NCBI RefSeq assembly: GCF_003058195.1
Contig: NZ_QBUH01000010.1
Location: 62,001 to 126,000 of the forward strand
Reading direction: 5' to 3'
Source of the DNA: Elizabethkingia sp. YR214
Lineage (GTDB): Bacteria > Bacteroidota > Bacteroidia > Flavobacteriales > Weeksellaceae
Length of the DNA: 64,000 bases
This document shows, piece after piece, positions 1 through 9,202 of the stretch. Every line of letters begins with the position of its first letter. Positions within the stretch are counted from its first letter, which is position 1. Under the pieces are notes generated by a model. That model saw nothing but the letters and a program-made list of their open reading frames with translations. It searched no databases and was not told the origin of the DNA. A program made the position numbers and the translations under genes.

Positions 1-1
1 A

Positions 2-1231
2 CAGATTGCCCGTGAAGATTTTACAGATATGAAATGGCTGGCTCCTTATTTTGAAAAGCTAATCTTAATGGATAAGATGAATACAGGTGTTTATCAGGAT
101 GCAATTGAGAGGATTAATCAAAAGAAAAAACCAAATTTTCATATCGGAGAACTCCAAAAGCATTATTGGAATACAGATTTTACCTTTTACCAGAATCCTG
201 TTTATCAGTTTTCTGTAAGAATGTCATCTAAATATACACAACAAGCGGAAACAGACCTAAATGGTGAAAACAAAAAAGGCGGAAACCGTTCTATTGGTTC
301 TTATGCATTATTGCAGGATGGCACAGAATACTATAATATCTATCCTGTATGGGACTGGAAAAAAATCCCGGGAACGACTACGCTGGAAAATTCCCCTTTA
401 CCGGATACTAAATATTTAACTCCGGGAAAATCTGTATTTGCAGGCGGGGTAAGTGATGGTAAAACCGGAGTGTCTGCATTTTTGCAAGATCAGTTTGAAG
501 TAAAAGCTCAAAAATCGTGGTTTATGTTTGGAAGAGAAGTTGTTTGTGTAAGTAGCCAGATTTCCACGGATAAAGATGATGAGGTGCTAACAACGGTAGA
601 ACAGAATTTCTTTAAAGATAAAGTTACTTATCGGAATTCTGTTGGTAAGTACGAAGTAAGAGAAGGGCAGTTGGTCAATAGCAATGATCAGCAGATCCTT
701 TTACACCGGAATACAGCTTATATATTTCCGGAGAAAACTAATCTGACTATTTCTTCTCAGATACAAAAAGGAACCTGGAAAGAACTGACGGAACTGGGAA
801 GTACAGAAGAAAAACAATCAGCTGTATTCAAATTATGGATTAACCATGGTAAAAAAGTGAGTAATGGCAGTTACCAGTATTTTATTGTACCCGGCATCCG
901 CAATGTGAACAAAGCGAAGAAAATTGTTGCTGATTTTACCGTATGGAATCAGAAAGATGTACATGCAGTGTATCAAAAATCTTCTAAAAAGCTAATGTTG
1001 GTTTTCTTCAGACCGGCAGAGATTGAAGTGATGGGGCAGGCGATTAAGGCTGATCGTGCTTGTACGTTATTAATCGAAAATTTGGATGCACAAAGCCCTG
1101 AAGTTTTCGTTTCCGACCCTTCAAGAAAAGAAAAAGAAGTAAATTTGGGGATCGGAAAAGAGAATATTCATATTAATCTGCCTACCGACAGAGCTTTTGC
1201 TGGCTCTTCGGTACACTATAAAAATAAATAA
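2..1231 (+). CDS. Polysaccharide lyase family 8 (chondroitin AC/hyaluronate lyase type), C-terminal part
   Basis: The reading frame is open to the window edge, so this is the 3' part of a longer gene; the ATG at 29 is internal. The visible ~410 residues resemble the beta-sandwich half of PL8 lyases, including the family stretch GSYALLQDGTEYYNIYPVWD followed by WKKIPGTT. PL8 enzymes cleave chondroitin or hyaluronan by beta-elimination, and are periplasmic or secreted in Bacteroidota. The catalytic Asn/His/Tyr/Arg toroid lies upstream of the window, so substrate choice cannot be judged. It ends 5 bp before ung and may share its transcript. The family is fairly sure; the exact specificity is not. 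Confidence 0.85.
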   Translation, partial: QIAREDFTDMKWLAPYFEKLILMDKMNTGVYQDAIERINQKKKPNFHIGELQKHYWNTDFTFYQNPVYQFSVRMSSKYTQQAETDLNGENKKGGNRSIGSYALLQDGTEYYNIYPVWDWKKIPGTTTLENSPLPDTKYLTPGKSVFAGGVSDGKTGVSAFLQDQFEVKAQKSWFMFGREVVCVSSQISTDKDDEVLTTVEQNFFKDKVTYRNSVGKYEVREGQLVNSNDQQILLHRNTAYIFPEKTNLTISSQIQKGTWKELTELGSTEEKQSAVFKLWINHGKKVSNGSYQYFIVPGIRNVNKAKKIVADFTVWNQKDVHAVYQKSSKKLMLVFFRPAEIEVMGQAIKADRACTLLIENLDAQSPEVFVSDPSRKEKEVNLGIGKENIHINLPTDRAFAGSSVHYKNK

Positions 1232-1236
1232 GAAAA

Positions 1237-1881
1237 ATGACGTGGTCTGAGGTTTTAGCTCCTATTAAAAGTTCTGAATACTTTGAAACCTTATGGAAAA
1301 AGGTGAATGAACAGTATAAAACACAAAAATGCTTTCCGCCGAAGAATCAGATCTTCCGGGCACTGGAGCTTACTCCGTTCGATAATGTAGAAGTGGTAAT
1401 TATAGGGCAGGATCCTTATCATAACGATGGTCAGGCGAATGGTTTGTGCTTTTCCGTATCCGAAAGTGTAACTGCACCCCCTTCTCTAAAAAATATATTT
1501 ACAGAGCTGAAAGATGATCTTGGTATTACCAGAACCAAAAAGGAACTGGATGACTGGGGACAGCAAGGGGTTTTGCTGCTTAATGCAACACTTACCGTAC
1601 AGGCGCATCAACCCAATTCGCATAAAGACTTAGGATGGGAGAAATTCACAGACTATGTAATTCGTCAGATTTCTGAGAAAAAAGAAAATGTGGTTTTTGT
1701 ACTCTGGGGAGCTTTTGCACAGAAAAAAGCTACGCTGATAGATACTTCAAAACATCATATTCTGGCATCGGCACACCCTTCGCCTTTTTCAGTATACAGA
1801 GGTTTTTATGGAAGCAAGCCTTTTTCTAAAATCAATGAATATCTGGAAACAAAAGGGAAGAAACCCATTGTCTGGGGATAG
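1237..1881 (+). CDS. ung: Uracil-DNA glycosylase, family 1
   Basis: Removes uracil from DNA to start base excision repair in the cytoplasm. The 214-residue length is typical of the family. The water-activating motif GQDPYH is at residues 57-62 (Asp59), the uracil-binding Asn is in LLNATLTV near residue 116, and the DNA-intercalation motif HPSPFS is at 180-185. The start follows the upstream lyase stop by 5 bp. A strong hairpin terminator follows the gene. Nothing looks damaged. Confidence 0.97.
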   Translation: MTWSEVLAPIKSSEYFETLWKKVNEQYKTQKCFPPKNQIFRALELTPFDNVEVVIIGQDPYHNDGQANGLCFSVSESVTAPPSLKNIFTELKDDLGITRTKKELDDWGQQGVLLLNATLTVQAHQPNSHKDLGWEKFTDYVIRQISEKKENVVFVLWGAFAQKKATLIDTSKHHILASAHPSPFSVYRGFYGSKPFSKINEYLETKGKKPIVWG

Positions 1882-1910
1882 TAATCAGTAGTTTTCTGAA
1901 CTTAATATAT

Positions 1911-1946
1911 AAACCTCATAGATATTAGAAATCTATGAGGTTTTTT
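1911..1946. terminator. Bidirectional rho-independent terminator between ung and the lyase gene
   Basis: A perfect 12-bp stem (AACCTCATAGAT paired with ATCTATGAGGTT) with a 7-nt loop is followed by TTTTTT on the plus strand. It sits between the convergent ends of ung and the heparinase-like gene and could serve both. Confidence 0.85.
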
Positions 1947-1975
1947 AATGCTTGATTAATAAGTTTTTTTCTTAT

Positions 1976-3850
1976 TTATTTCCACTCTTCTAATGGTTGT
2001 ACTTTAGTTTCGAAGCGTTTTTTCATTTTACCTTTTGGAATTAGTTGTACAGCAAAAGTACTTTTAGTATTGGCAGGCAACTCAGTTTCAAACCCTACAA
2101 GTACAGTTCCCGGATTAGGAGCGTCATAAGAATTTGTCGGGGCTGTGCTCCATGTTTTAAGTGTAATAGAAGTGGCGGAATTGACTTTTAAGAGTAACTT
2201 CTTATTATCTTTCTTTAATAAAATTTCAGTTGGAGAAATAATTTCTGCATCAGCAGGAGTCAGCATTCTCCAGCGCACTGTTGTAGGGGAACTTCCTGTC
2301 TGCACTTCATCCTGAATAAGTGCATAATCCTGATCTTTGAGTGCGACACCTCGGACAACCTTAGGAACTTTGTTTTTGTATATATCGGAAAGATCTGAGG
2401 TTGCGAAGCTGAAGTTTTTATTATCTGATTTTTTCAAAAATGTAGCTTTTCCTTTTGAATATTGTTGATCGTTGTCAAACGTAAGCATGTTATGAGACAG
2501 GCTGTTGTAACGGAAGACTGTCCAGCGTTGTGCATTTTGTCCATAACTCCAAAGGTCAATGTTCTTAGATTCAAGAGATTCATATTCTTGTTGTCCAAAG
2601 TCCATAGCCCATCGTATGCCATCGGAATCAAAAACAAAAGAACCTACATCCATATGTCCATGTTCAACACTGGGAGACCCTAGTTTGAAACCCAGGAATA
2701 AAGCCTTAGGATTTTTCCAGCTGCTGCGCATCATAACTACAGGATTATCACCCTCTCCGGACCAGAATAATTTTTCCGGGCGCTGAGGTGATAATTTTTG
2801 TATATCTTTTCCCCAAATAGGAATAAGAGGAAGAAAGCGATCAGAAGCAAGTTGTTTAGCTTTATCAGGATTTCTTATGTACTGAAGATCGTTCCATACC
2901 AATGACGGATTATTAAGATTTTTAGCGAACCAGAAAGTTGCGGAACTCATTTCCGGAGATGACATGCTGTCGGAATAATTAAAAGATAGTCCGGATGTAC
3001 CCATTAAATGCTGGAAATATTCTGCTGTAGCTGTAAAGCCAGGAGCATGTCCTAAGCCATAATCACTTTTGGTTAATTTTTTCAGTACATCCAGAAATAT
3101 AACATTGTACGTCGTTCCGTAAGCCCAATAAGAATAACCTTCCGGGTAAGTTCCGCTAGGCTCATATCTTTTCATAGGAACTTTGATAGATTCTATTGCT
3201 CGTGAAATAATTTGAGAAGCCATTGCCGGATCATTTTCATATACAGCCATAGCACCTAAAGAAACTCCGGCATTGCAGACCTGATTCCAATTGTTTTGTA
3301 CTTTTAACCAGCTGTTGTATTTTTTATCCAGAGAAGGTTTTAATCCTTTTTCTATGATAGCATTTCTTATTTTCTCACGCGAGGTGTCCGACAATTTATC
3401 ATACAGCCAATCGTAGCCTATAGATACAGCGAGTGTCATTTCTGCTACATCCAGAAAATGAACAGGGTTCCAATCTGTAAACGATGACAATTGTAACAGC
3501 TCTTTTTCAGCAGCATCAAAATACTTTTGTTCTTTAGTGGTACGGTATAAATAAGAAAGAACAAAAACTCTTCTCAATGCTTCTCTGGAAATATGTAACA
3601 GCCTTTTGCCTATTTTATTGTGCTCCAGCACAGGAAGGTTTATTATTGAATTTCCGGATTTTTTCAGGGCAAGATCTACCGTTTTTAAATCGGAATTGTG
3701 AGTAATAGCATTGATTAATGTTTTTTCTTCATCCTTTTGCATAAATAGCCGTGGATGAGAAACAGAAGTAATTATATCAAAGCTTTGCTGTGCATTTACA
3801 CAGCCAAAAGACATTAACAATGTAAATACAATAGAAGTAATATATTTCAT
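1976..3850 (-). CDS. Heparinase II/III-like polysaccharide lyase, exported
   Basis: A 624-residue protein with an N-terminal signal peptide (hydrophobic run ending at ...VNAQQ, ~21 residues). An alpha-helical toroid-like region contains the WLKVQNNWNQVCN segment. The beta-sandwich region, near residue 397, holds the heparinase II/III signature HGHMDVGSFVFDSDG. Family members cleave uronic-acid polysaccharides (heparin, heparan, alginate-type or host glycans) by beta-elimination in the periplasm. The exact PL family cannot be fixed by eye. A PL8 lyase ends 745 bp away, so this is a small glycan-degrading neighbourhood. A LacI-type palindrome lies 68 bp upstream of the start. Confidence 0.85.
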   Translation of the reverse strand: MKYITSIVFTLLMSFGCVNAQQSFDIITSVSHPRLFMQKDEEKTLINAITHNSDLKTVDLALKKSGNSIINLPVLEHNKIGKRLLHISREALRRVFVLSYLYRTTKEQKYFDAAEKELLQLSSFTDWNPVHFLDVAEMTLAVSIGYDWLYDKLSDTSREKIRNAIIEKGLKPSLDKKYNSWLKVQNNWNQVCNAGVSLGAMAVYENDPAMASQIISRAIESIKVPMKRYEPSGTYPEGYSYWAYGTTYNVIFLDVLKKLTKSDYGLGHAPGFTATAEYFQHLMGTSGLSFNYSDSMSSPEMSSATFWFAKNLNNPSLVWNDLQYIRNPDKAKQLASDRFLPLIPIWGKDIQKLSPQRPEKLFWSGEGDNPVVMMRSSWKNPKALFLGFKLGSPSVEHGHMDVGSFVFDSDGIRWAMDFGQQEYESLESKNIDLWSYGQNAQRWTVFRYNSLSHNMLTFDNDQQYSKGKATFLKKSDNKNFSFATSDLSDIYKNKVPKVVRGVALKDQDYALIQDEVQTGSSPTTVRWRMLTPADAEIISPTEILLKKDNKKLLLKVNSATSITLKTWSTAPTNSYDAPNPGTVLVGFETELPANTKSTFAVQLIPKGKMKKRFETKVQPLEEWK

Positions 3851-3918
3851 GATTAATTAGTTTAAAGTAAAAATAATTAAAAAGAAACGTGATACTCATT
3901 TTTAACGAAAACTATAGC

Positions 3919-3930
3919 GAAAACGTTTTC
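3919..3930. promoter_or_regulatory. LacI/GalR-like palindromic operator upstream of the lyase
   Basis: GAAAACGTTTTC is a perfect 12-bp palindrome with the central CG step typical of LacI/GalR-family operators. It lies 68 bp upstream of the lyase start at 3850, in a 97-bp gap before the DinB-like gene. No LacI-family regulator is in the window, so the assignment rests on form and position only. Confidence 0.45.
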
Positions 3931-3947
3931 ACTGATAAGTATTTACA

Positions 3948-4496
3948 CTATAATACTGCCGTAGCTTTTGTCGCTTGCTGAAGGTGTCTTTCGTTGTGGT
4001 AAATAAAAAAGCGAAAAGTATCACCCAGTTTTAATTTTAAATGTTTGGAGATGCTGATAGAAACCTTGGTTTTGCTTAAGCTTACCGCTTTTGATTGCTC
4101 CAACAAGGTTAATGTTTGATGAAGTTGCTCAAGAAAATTATCCAGAGTAAAGCTATCCAGCTTACTGCCCAAGGGGTTCATGTTTTTGGGAGATTTCATT
4201 TTATTTAGCTTCTCTTTAGGCTTTATAAGATTAGTGAAATAGTTGCCTAGTATTCCGCTTTTGAATGTGTTTTCAGGAGGATAGGAAGAGTTTTTTATTC
4301 TATTTTCAATTTCCGGTAAATAGAAGTTACCATAACGGTTGAGATGTTCAATACATTCCAAGGCACTCCAACTTTCAGCAGAAGCTTTCTGATTTAGTTT
4401 GGTTTCTGTTTTCGATTTCAGCTCTTCTGTAATCTGGATATGCGATTGTACGAGTGTGGTTAATTCATTGTAAAACTGATCAAACTGAATTTTCAT
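3948..4496 (-). CDS. DinB/YfiT-like putative metal-dependent protein
   Basis: A 182-residue four-helix DinB_2-type protein. The expected three metal-binding histidines are visible: one in the N-terminal ALECIEHLNRY segment (~residue 50) and two in the C-terminal HNERHLQQ motif. The family includes thiol-S-transferases (bacillithiol transferases) and proteins of unknown role. A bacillithiol-type reductase gene (33071) elsewhere in the window makes a thiol-transfer role reasonable but unproven. No signal peptide, so cytoplasmic. Transcribed alone, with non-coding DNA on both sides. Confidence 0.8.
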   Translation of the reverse strand: MKIQFDQFYNELTTLVQSHIQITEELKSKTETKLNQKASAESWSALECIEHLNRYGNFYLPEIENRIKNSSYPPENTFKSGILGNYFTNLIKPKEKLNKMKSPKNMNPLGSKLDSFTLDNFLEQLHQTLTLLEQSKAVSLSKTKVSISISKHLKLKLGDTFRFFIYHNERHLQQATKATAVL

Positions 4497-4521
4497 TTCT
4501 TATTTTTTAATACGATTTTGG

Positions 4522-4690
4522 ATTAACACAAAGCCACAAAATAATTCATACTATACTAACTGTTTTTATGGCACAAAGATTTTATCTTACGATAAAAATT
4601 GTGATTTTAAGCAGGGAAATCAGAGATTTTCCCTTTGCGCCTTAAAAAAAGGATTAATATTCTAAGCTAAATTGTGCCATTGTGTTAATT
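4522..4690. repeat. Nested imperfect inverted-repeat element with CACAAAG units
   Basis: This gene-free stretch begins with ATTAACACAAAGCCACAAA (4522-4540) and ends with its near reverse complement, AATTGTGCCATTGTGTTAAT. Inside are a second pair (GGCACAAAG near 4570 and CTTTGCGCC near 4633) and two small stems (around ATTTTATC...GATAAAAAT and GGGAAATC...GATTTTCCC). The nested symmetry over ~170 bp resembles a REP-like or small MITE-like repeat. No ORF is credible here. Whether it is dispersed in the genome cannot be judged from one copy. Confidence 0.5.
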
Positions 4691-4786
4691 GATCTAATGA
4701 CTGTATATAGAAAAGAATAGTCCTACATGGGCTTTGATACTTTTAGCAAAATTCAGCAATTGGTTCTTTTAAATCCTTGATTGAGA

Positions 4787-5323
4787 TCAAGATTTTTTAA
4801 TGCGTGAGAGGGTCTCTGGGGTCATACGCAAGTAATTGGCAATATGCTTATTTGGAATCTGTTGGAAAACCTGTGGACTTCTTTTTAGCAGGCGATGGTA
4901 ACGCTCGCGGGGAGATTGGGTGAGAAGGTCTATTTCTCTTTCGAACTGCTGCAGATTCAAATCTTCCAGAATACTATTCCATAGTTGAAGATGTTGCAAA
5001 TCTTTACTAATTATTTGCATAAAGGAGCCTTTGGAAGCTACAAGAATTGTAGTCTTTTTTAGAGCCTGAATATAGAGTGGTGAAGGTTTATTACTTAAAA
5101 ACGAATCAAGAGAAACAATAATGTTTCCTGAATAGCCAAAACGAACGTTGCGTTCTTCGGCATTGTCGGAAATAAAGATTCTTACACTGCCTTCCCGTAT
5201 GAAGTAGATATTGGTATCAGTGCTGCCTGCCTCTTTCAGGTACTCATTTCTATTTAAAATAATAACCTTCTCAAACAGATTTTCATCTTTGAGAAGGCTA
5301 TTAATATCTGGCTGGGATGACAT
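4787..5323 (-). CDS. Crp/Fnr-family transcriptional regulator
   Basis: A 178-residue cytoplasmic protein. Residues ~15-120 form a cyclic-nucleotide-binding-type beta roll (YFIREGSVRIFI, then NVRFGYSGNIIVS). The C-terminus holds a short helix-turn-helix ending HIANYLRMTPETLSRIKKS, the form common to Bacteroidota Crp-like regulators. The effector is unknown. It is the last of three leftward genes with gaps of 8 and 19 bp (DUF456 protein, small lipoprotein, this gene), probably one operon. Confidence 0.85.
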   Translation of the reverse strand: MSSQPDINSLLKDENLFEKVIILNRNEYLKEAGSTDTNIYFIREGSVRIFISDNAEERNVRFGYSGNIIVSLDSFLSNKPSPLYIQALKKTTILVASKGSFMQIISKDLQHLQLWNSILEDLNLQQFEREIDLLTQSPRERYHRLLKRSPQVFQQIPNKHIANYLRMTPETLSRIKKS

Positions 5324-5331
5324 TTATATTG

Positions 5332-5751
5332 TTAGTTTGTTTTCGAAACTTTTTCGACTCTTACGCTAATGTTGTAATCACTCTTTTTAAGCTCGATATT
5401 GGTGACTCTGTCTGGCTGAATGCTTTCCAAGGTGTACAGATATCCACCCAAAATCTGAGTTTTTGCATATTTTCTGTCCGGCATATCCTGGGTGTCCAGT
5501 ATAAGAGTCTGATTATTTACTTTCAGCTTTATTCTGGCATTGCCAATCCATACGCATCTGGCATTCATAGGACAGCGGGAATCTTCCGGAACGTCCACAA
5601 ATTTTATTTTTAACTTCTCCTTTTGCAGAGATTTTTCCTCACCCATTTTCAGGGTGATAACTGGTCCTTCTGTATAACTGGTATTAGATGTTGCTTTACA
5701 GGATGACAAAGCACTTAGTCCTAATAAAGCGGTGAAAAGATAAGCTTTCAT
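5332..5751 (-). CDS. Small putative lipoprotein
   Basis: 139 residues from the ATG at 5751 (MKAYLF...), preferred over the ATG at 5784 because it gives a clean signal peptide with a lipobox-like LSALSSC and avoids overlap with the upstream gene. The mature part is beta-rich and contains two Cys in SRCPMNARCVWIGNARIKL, probably a disulfide. Its function is not recognised. It lies between a DUF456 membrane protein and a Crp-like regulator in a likely three-gene operon. Confidence 0.75.
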   Translation of the reverse strand: MKAYLFTALLGLSALSSCKATSNTSYTEGPVITLKMGEEKSLQKEKLKIKFVDVPEDSRCPMNARCVWIGNARIKLKVNNQTLILDTQDMPDRKYAKTQILGGYLYTLESIQPDRVTNIELKKSDYNISVRVEKVSKTN

Positions 5752-5770
5752 ATGATGTAATTTGGTTTGT

Positions 5771-6256
5771 TTAAAATAAATCAATTATTACTACAATAAG
5801 CATAGCACAGCCTACTACAAAACTAAACCCGGTTCCGTAAAGAAAACCGATTAAAGCTCCTTTAGTAGAGTTCCATGCTTTTTTATAATCTTTACGATCG
5901 TAGAGTAATTCACCAACAAAAACACCGATTAACATCCCGATTAAAAATCCGAATATTACCGGTATAAAAAACATACCCAATATAGTGCCAATAAATGAAC
6001 CGATACTTCCCCAGCGGGTACCACCGTATTTTTTATTTGTTTTGGCAGGGATCACATAGTTGAGTATTGCCGAGAGGAGAGTCAGTATTCCGAAGATCCA
6101 GATATATCCCATGGACATATCGGAATTGGTGCCGAATTTATAAATCAGAAGTCCGGCATAACTAACAATAAGTCCGGGTAATACAGGTAGAAAAGTTCCT
6201 AGTATTCCAACGATCAGTAAAATAATACAAACAAATGCTATAAGCCCATCTTCCAT
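5771..6256 (-). CDS. DUF456-family membrane protein
   Basis: 161 residues with several hydrophobic segments: residues 7-35, 50-70, 85-120 (very glycine-rich, GTILGMFFIPVIFGFLIGML) and 135-158. This matches the small inner-membrane DUF456 family, which has no established function. The glycine-zipper-like segments and the repeated ending are typical. It is the first gene of the leftward trio ending at 4787. It is divergent from mscS, with 93 bp between the starts. Confidence 0.85.
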   Translation of the reverse strand: MEDGLIAFVCIILLIVGILGTFLPVLPGLIVSYAGLLIYKFGTNSDMSMGYIWIFGILTLLSAILNYVIPAKTNKKYGGTRWGSIGSFIGTILGMFFIPVIFGFLIGMLIGVFVGELLYDRKDYKKAWNSTKGALIGFLYGTGFSFVVGCAMLIVVIIDLF

Positions 6257-6349
6257 ATCGCAAATATCTGGTTTAAATGTAAGGAATTTAAAGAAAGTGA
6301 AAAATAAATTGTTAATTTTGTGTACTAAACGAAATTCACATTCCGCTAC

Positions 6350-7612
6350 ATGAACAATGATTTACAGGAAACAAGAGATTTTCTACAACAAATCAGTTAT
6401 GACATTAATGTATTCTTTGCCAAGTACTTTGATGGCAGCGTTGCGTGGATATTTCAGGTAACCAGCAAGATTATAGTTCTTCTTGCATTTTACTTTATTG
6501 TAGACATAGGGATAAGGCTTTTCTTTAACTTTCTCTATAAGATTATAAAGAAAAATAAGTATCCGTTTGTAGAAGCCCTTTATCAGTCCAAATTTCCCCG
6601 CGCTATGGCACATGTTATTGCATTGGGACTCTGTAGTTTTGCACTGGACTCTATTTTCTATAAGAATATGCATCCGGCTACCAAATCTATACTGGATATA
6701 ATCGTTCAGATTGGGCAGCTAATTGTAATTGGGAGTGCGGGACTTCGTTTGTATAAATCTGTAGAGATCTATTATATCCTGATCAAGGAAAATTATAAGC
6801 TTATTGCTTTCAAAGCAGTATCCCAAACACTAAAAATCTTCGGTGGTGTTATTTTGTTTTTTATTGCCATCAAGATTGTCTTCAAAATTAATAGTGGTAC
6901 TATTCTGGGAAGTCTTGGGGCTATAACAGCTGTAATGGTATTGGTTTTCAGAGATACCATTTTGGGATTTGTTACCGGGATTCATGTGGCTACTTCCAAA
7001 AACCTGAAAGTGGGTGACTGGATAGGAATTCCGAAATACAATATTGAAGGGAATATCACAGATATTAGCCTGCTGACTACCAAAATTATAAATTTTGATA
7101 AAACAGTATCTACAATTCCTACCTACGATCTGATGTCTACGGAGATCCGGAATTATCAGGTAATGACTGAAGGTAACCTGAGAAGGATAAAGCGTTCCAT
7201 GATTTTCAATATCAAATCCTTCCGGTTTCTGACCAAGGAAGATTATGAGAGATTGGAAAAAGTAAATCTAATCTCTGATTATATCATTACCAAAAAGAAT
7301 GAGATTGATTCCGAAAAGCTGGATCTTCATAATGCAGATAATATGCTGAATGGTCAGCAGTTAACCAATATCGGAGTTTTTCGAAAATATGCTGAAAATT
7401 ATCTGCGCAACAATCCCAACATAGAACAGAAAGAGATTATATTGGTACGCCAGCTGGAAATTACACCACAGGGAATGCCATTAGAAATATACTGTTTCAC
7501 CATTTACTCTAATCTTGAAGATTACGAAAGAGTACAATCCGATATTTTCGATCATTTGTTAGTTGCTACACAAGACTTCGGTCTGGAAGTAATACAGGTG
7601 AACAAAGTTTAA
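6350..7612 (+). CDS. MscS-family mechanosensitive ion channel (YbdG/MscM-like)
   Basis: A 420-residue inner-membrane protein with five predicted helices before residue 200. The pore-lining helix runs into the family signature RDTILGFVTGI (201-211), and a beta domain follows (NLKVGDWIGIPKYNIEGNI). The length and the RDTILG motif match YbdG-type channels, which release solutes or sense mild hypo-osmotic shock. A TAATTTTG element at 6313-6320 fits a Bacteroidota -7 box. It ends 28 bp before pdxJ and may be co-transcribed. Confidence 0.92.
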   Translation: MNNDLQETRDFLQQISYDINVFFAKYFDGSVAWIFQVTSKIIVLLAFYFIVDIGIRLFFNFLYKIIKKNKYPFVEALYQSKFPRAMAHVIALGLCSFALDSIFYKNMHPATKSILDIIVQIGQLIVIGSAGLRLYKSVEIYYILIKENYKLIAFKAVSQTLKIFGGVILFFIAIKIVFKINSGTILGSLGAITAVMVLVFRDTILGFVTGIHVATSKNLKVGDWIGIPKYNIEGNITDISLLTTKIINFDKTVSTIPTYDLMSTEIRNYQVMTEGNLRRIKRSMIFNIKSFRFLTKEDYERLEKVNLISDYIITKKNEIDSEKLDLHNADNMLNGQQLTNIGVFRKYAENYLRNNPNIEQKEIILVRQLEITPQGMPLEIYCFTIYSNLEDYERVQSDIFDHLLVATQDFGLEVIQVNKV

Positions 7613-7640
7613 GAAAGTAAATTACATACAATAAAAGAAC

Positions 7641-8360
7641 ATGACTAAATTAAGCGTCAATATTAATAAAATAGCAACATTGCGAAATGCGAGAGGGGGT
7701 GATGTACCGAGTGTAACACAAATAGCTGTTGATGCACAAAAATTTGGAGCACAAGGAATAACAATACATCCGAGACCGGATGAAAGACATATTACCAGGA
7801 AAGATGTTTATGATCTTAAACCTTTGGTAACCACAGAATTTAATATAGAAGGAAATCCGCACCGCTCATTTATCGATATGGTATTGGACGTGAAGCCAGA
7901 GCAGGTAACATTAGTACCGGATGCAGACGATGCAATAACTTCTAATGCTGGATGGGATTGTAAAACTCATCTGGATAAGCTAACTGATATTATTGCGGAA
8001 TTTAAAAATGCGGGTATCAGAACTTCCATTTTTTTAGATCCGGATCCGGCGATGGTAGAATATGCCGCTAAAACAGGAACAGACAGAATAGAGTTGTATA
8101 CCGAAGCTTATGCTACAAATTATCCAAAAGATAAAGAGGCCGCTATAAAGTCTTACTATGAAACAGCACTAAAAGCAACGGAATTTGGTTTAGGCATCAA
8201 TGCCGGTCATGATCTAAGTCTTGATAACCTGAAATATTTTGCAGATAAGATTCCTAATTTATTGGAAGTTTCTATTGGACATGCACTAATTTCTGAAGCC
8301 TTATATTTGGGATTGGAAAATACAATTCAGTCTTATCTGAAGCGTTTAGCGCAGTGGTAG
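7641..8360 (+). CDS. pdxJ: Pyridoxine 5'-phosphate synthase
   Basis: Condenses 1-deoxyxylulose 5-phosphate with 3-amino-2-oxopropyl phosphate, the ring-closing step of the DXP-dependent vitamin B6 pathway. It is a 239-residue TIM barrel with the N-terminal [17 protein letters not shown], the catalytic HPRPDERHI near residue 43, and the phosphate-binding [13 protein letters not shown] near residue 190. All are intact. A Bacteroidota genome that makes isoprenoids through mevalonate (mvaD and mvaS are here) still needs a DXP source for this enzyme. Confidence 0.97.
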   Translation: MTKLSVNINKIATLRNARGGDVPSVTQIAVDAQKFGAQGITIHPRPDERHITRKDVYDLKPLVTTEFNIEGNPHRSFIDMVLDVKPEQVTLVPDADDAITSNAGWDCKTHLDKLTDIIAEFKNAGIRTSIFLDPDPAMVEYAAKTGTDRIELYTEAYATNYPKDKEAAIKSYYETALKATEFGLGINAGHDLSLDNLKYFADKIPNLLEVSIGHALISEALYLGLENTIQSYLKRLAQW

Positions 8361-8424
8361 ATTCTGAACACTGAAGGTTAGAATAATGTTGAGAATTTAA
8401 ATTTTATTATTTAAAATTAAAGAA

Positions 8425-9201
8425 GTGGAAATTTTACATTCAAAAATATACGGACAAGATAAAACCGGAACACCATTATTGGTGTTTCATGGTTTATTTG
8501 GAATGCTGGACAACTGGGGATCTTTCGGACGAGAATTTGGCGAACTTATGCCGGTACACCTTATCGATCTTCGTAACCATGGGAAAAGTTTTCATTCCGA
8601 AGAGATGACGATAGATACAATGGTGAACGATATCCAGGCTTATATGGATCATTACAGAATGGAAAAAGTGTATCTGTTAGGACATTCTTTAGGAGGAAAA
8701 GTAGTGATGCAGTATGCGATCACCAATCCCGAAAAAGTAGAAAAGCTTATAGTAGCTGATATGGCACCAAAAGCATATCCGCCACATCATCAGGGGATTT
8801 TTAAAGCACTGAATAGTGTGGATTTGACTCAGGTAACCAGCAGACAAGAGGTAGAAGAAGAGCTGAAGAAATATATCCCGGAGATTGGTGTTATCCAATT
8901 CCTTCTGAAAAACCTGTATTGGACAGAAGATAAGAAACTAAACTGGAGGTTTAACCTTCGGGTACTTACGGATAAGTATACTACTTTTGTAACTAATGCT
9001 GTAAAGTATGGAGTTTATAACGGACCTGTTTTATTCTTAGCAGGAGCAAACTCCAATTATATATTACCACAGGATGGACTCCTGATCAGACAACAGTTTC
9101 CGGATTCTGAAGTCAAAAAAATCGCAAATGCCGGACATTGGGTACAAGCAGAAAACCCAAAAGATTTTAATGCGGCAGTAAAAGAATTTTTAACACAATA
9201 A
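8425..9201 (+). CDS. Alpha/beta hydrolase, YbfF-like esterase
   Basis: 258 residues, read from a GTG at 8425. Shows the nucleophile elbow GHSLGG (~residue 92), the oxyanion HGLFG near residue 23, an acidic residue before the last quarter, and the catalytic His in NAGHWVQAENP near residue 235. No signal peptide, so cytoplasmic. YbfF-type enzymes hydrolyse short acyl-CoA or palmitoyl esters. It precedes an NAD-dependent epimerase by 1 bp and an acyl-CoA ligase two genes on, so lipid metabolism is the likely setting. Confidence 0.85.
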   Translation: MEILHSKIYGQDKTGTPLLVFHGLFGMLDNWGSFGREFGELMPVHLIDLRNHGKSFHSEEMTIDTMVNDIQAYMDHYRMEKVYLLGHSLGGKVVMQYAITNPEKVEKLIVADMAPKAYPPHHQGIFKALNSVDLTQVTSRQEVEEELKKYIPEIGVIQFLLKNLYWTEDKKLNWRFNLRVLTDKYTTFVTNAVKYGVYNGPVLFLAGANSNYILPQDGLLIRQQFPDSEVKKIANAGHWVQAENPKDFNAAVKEFLTQ

Positions 9202-9202
9202 C

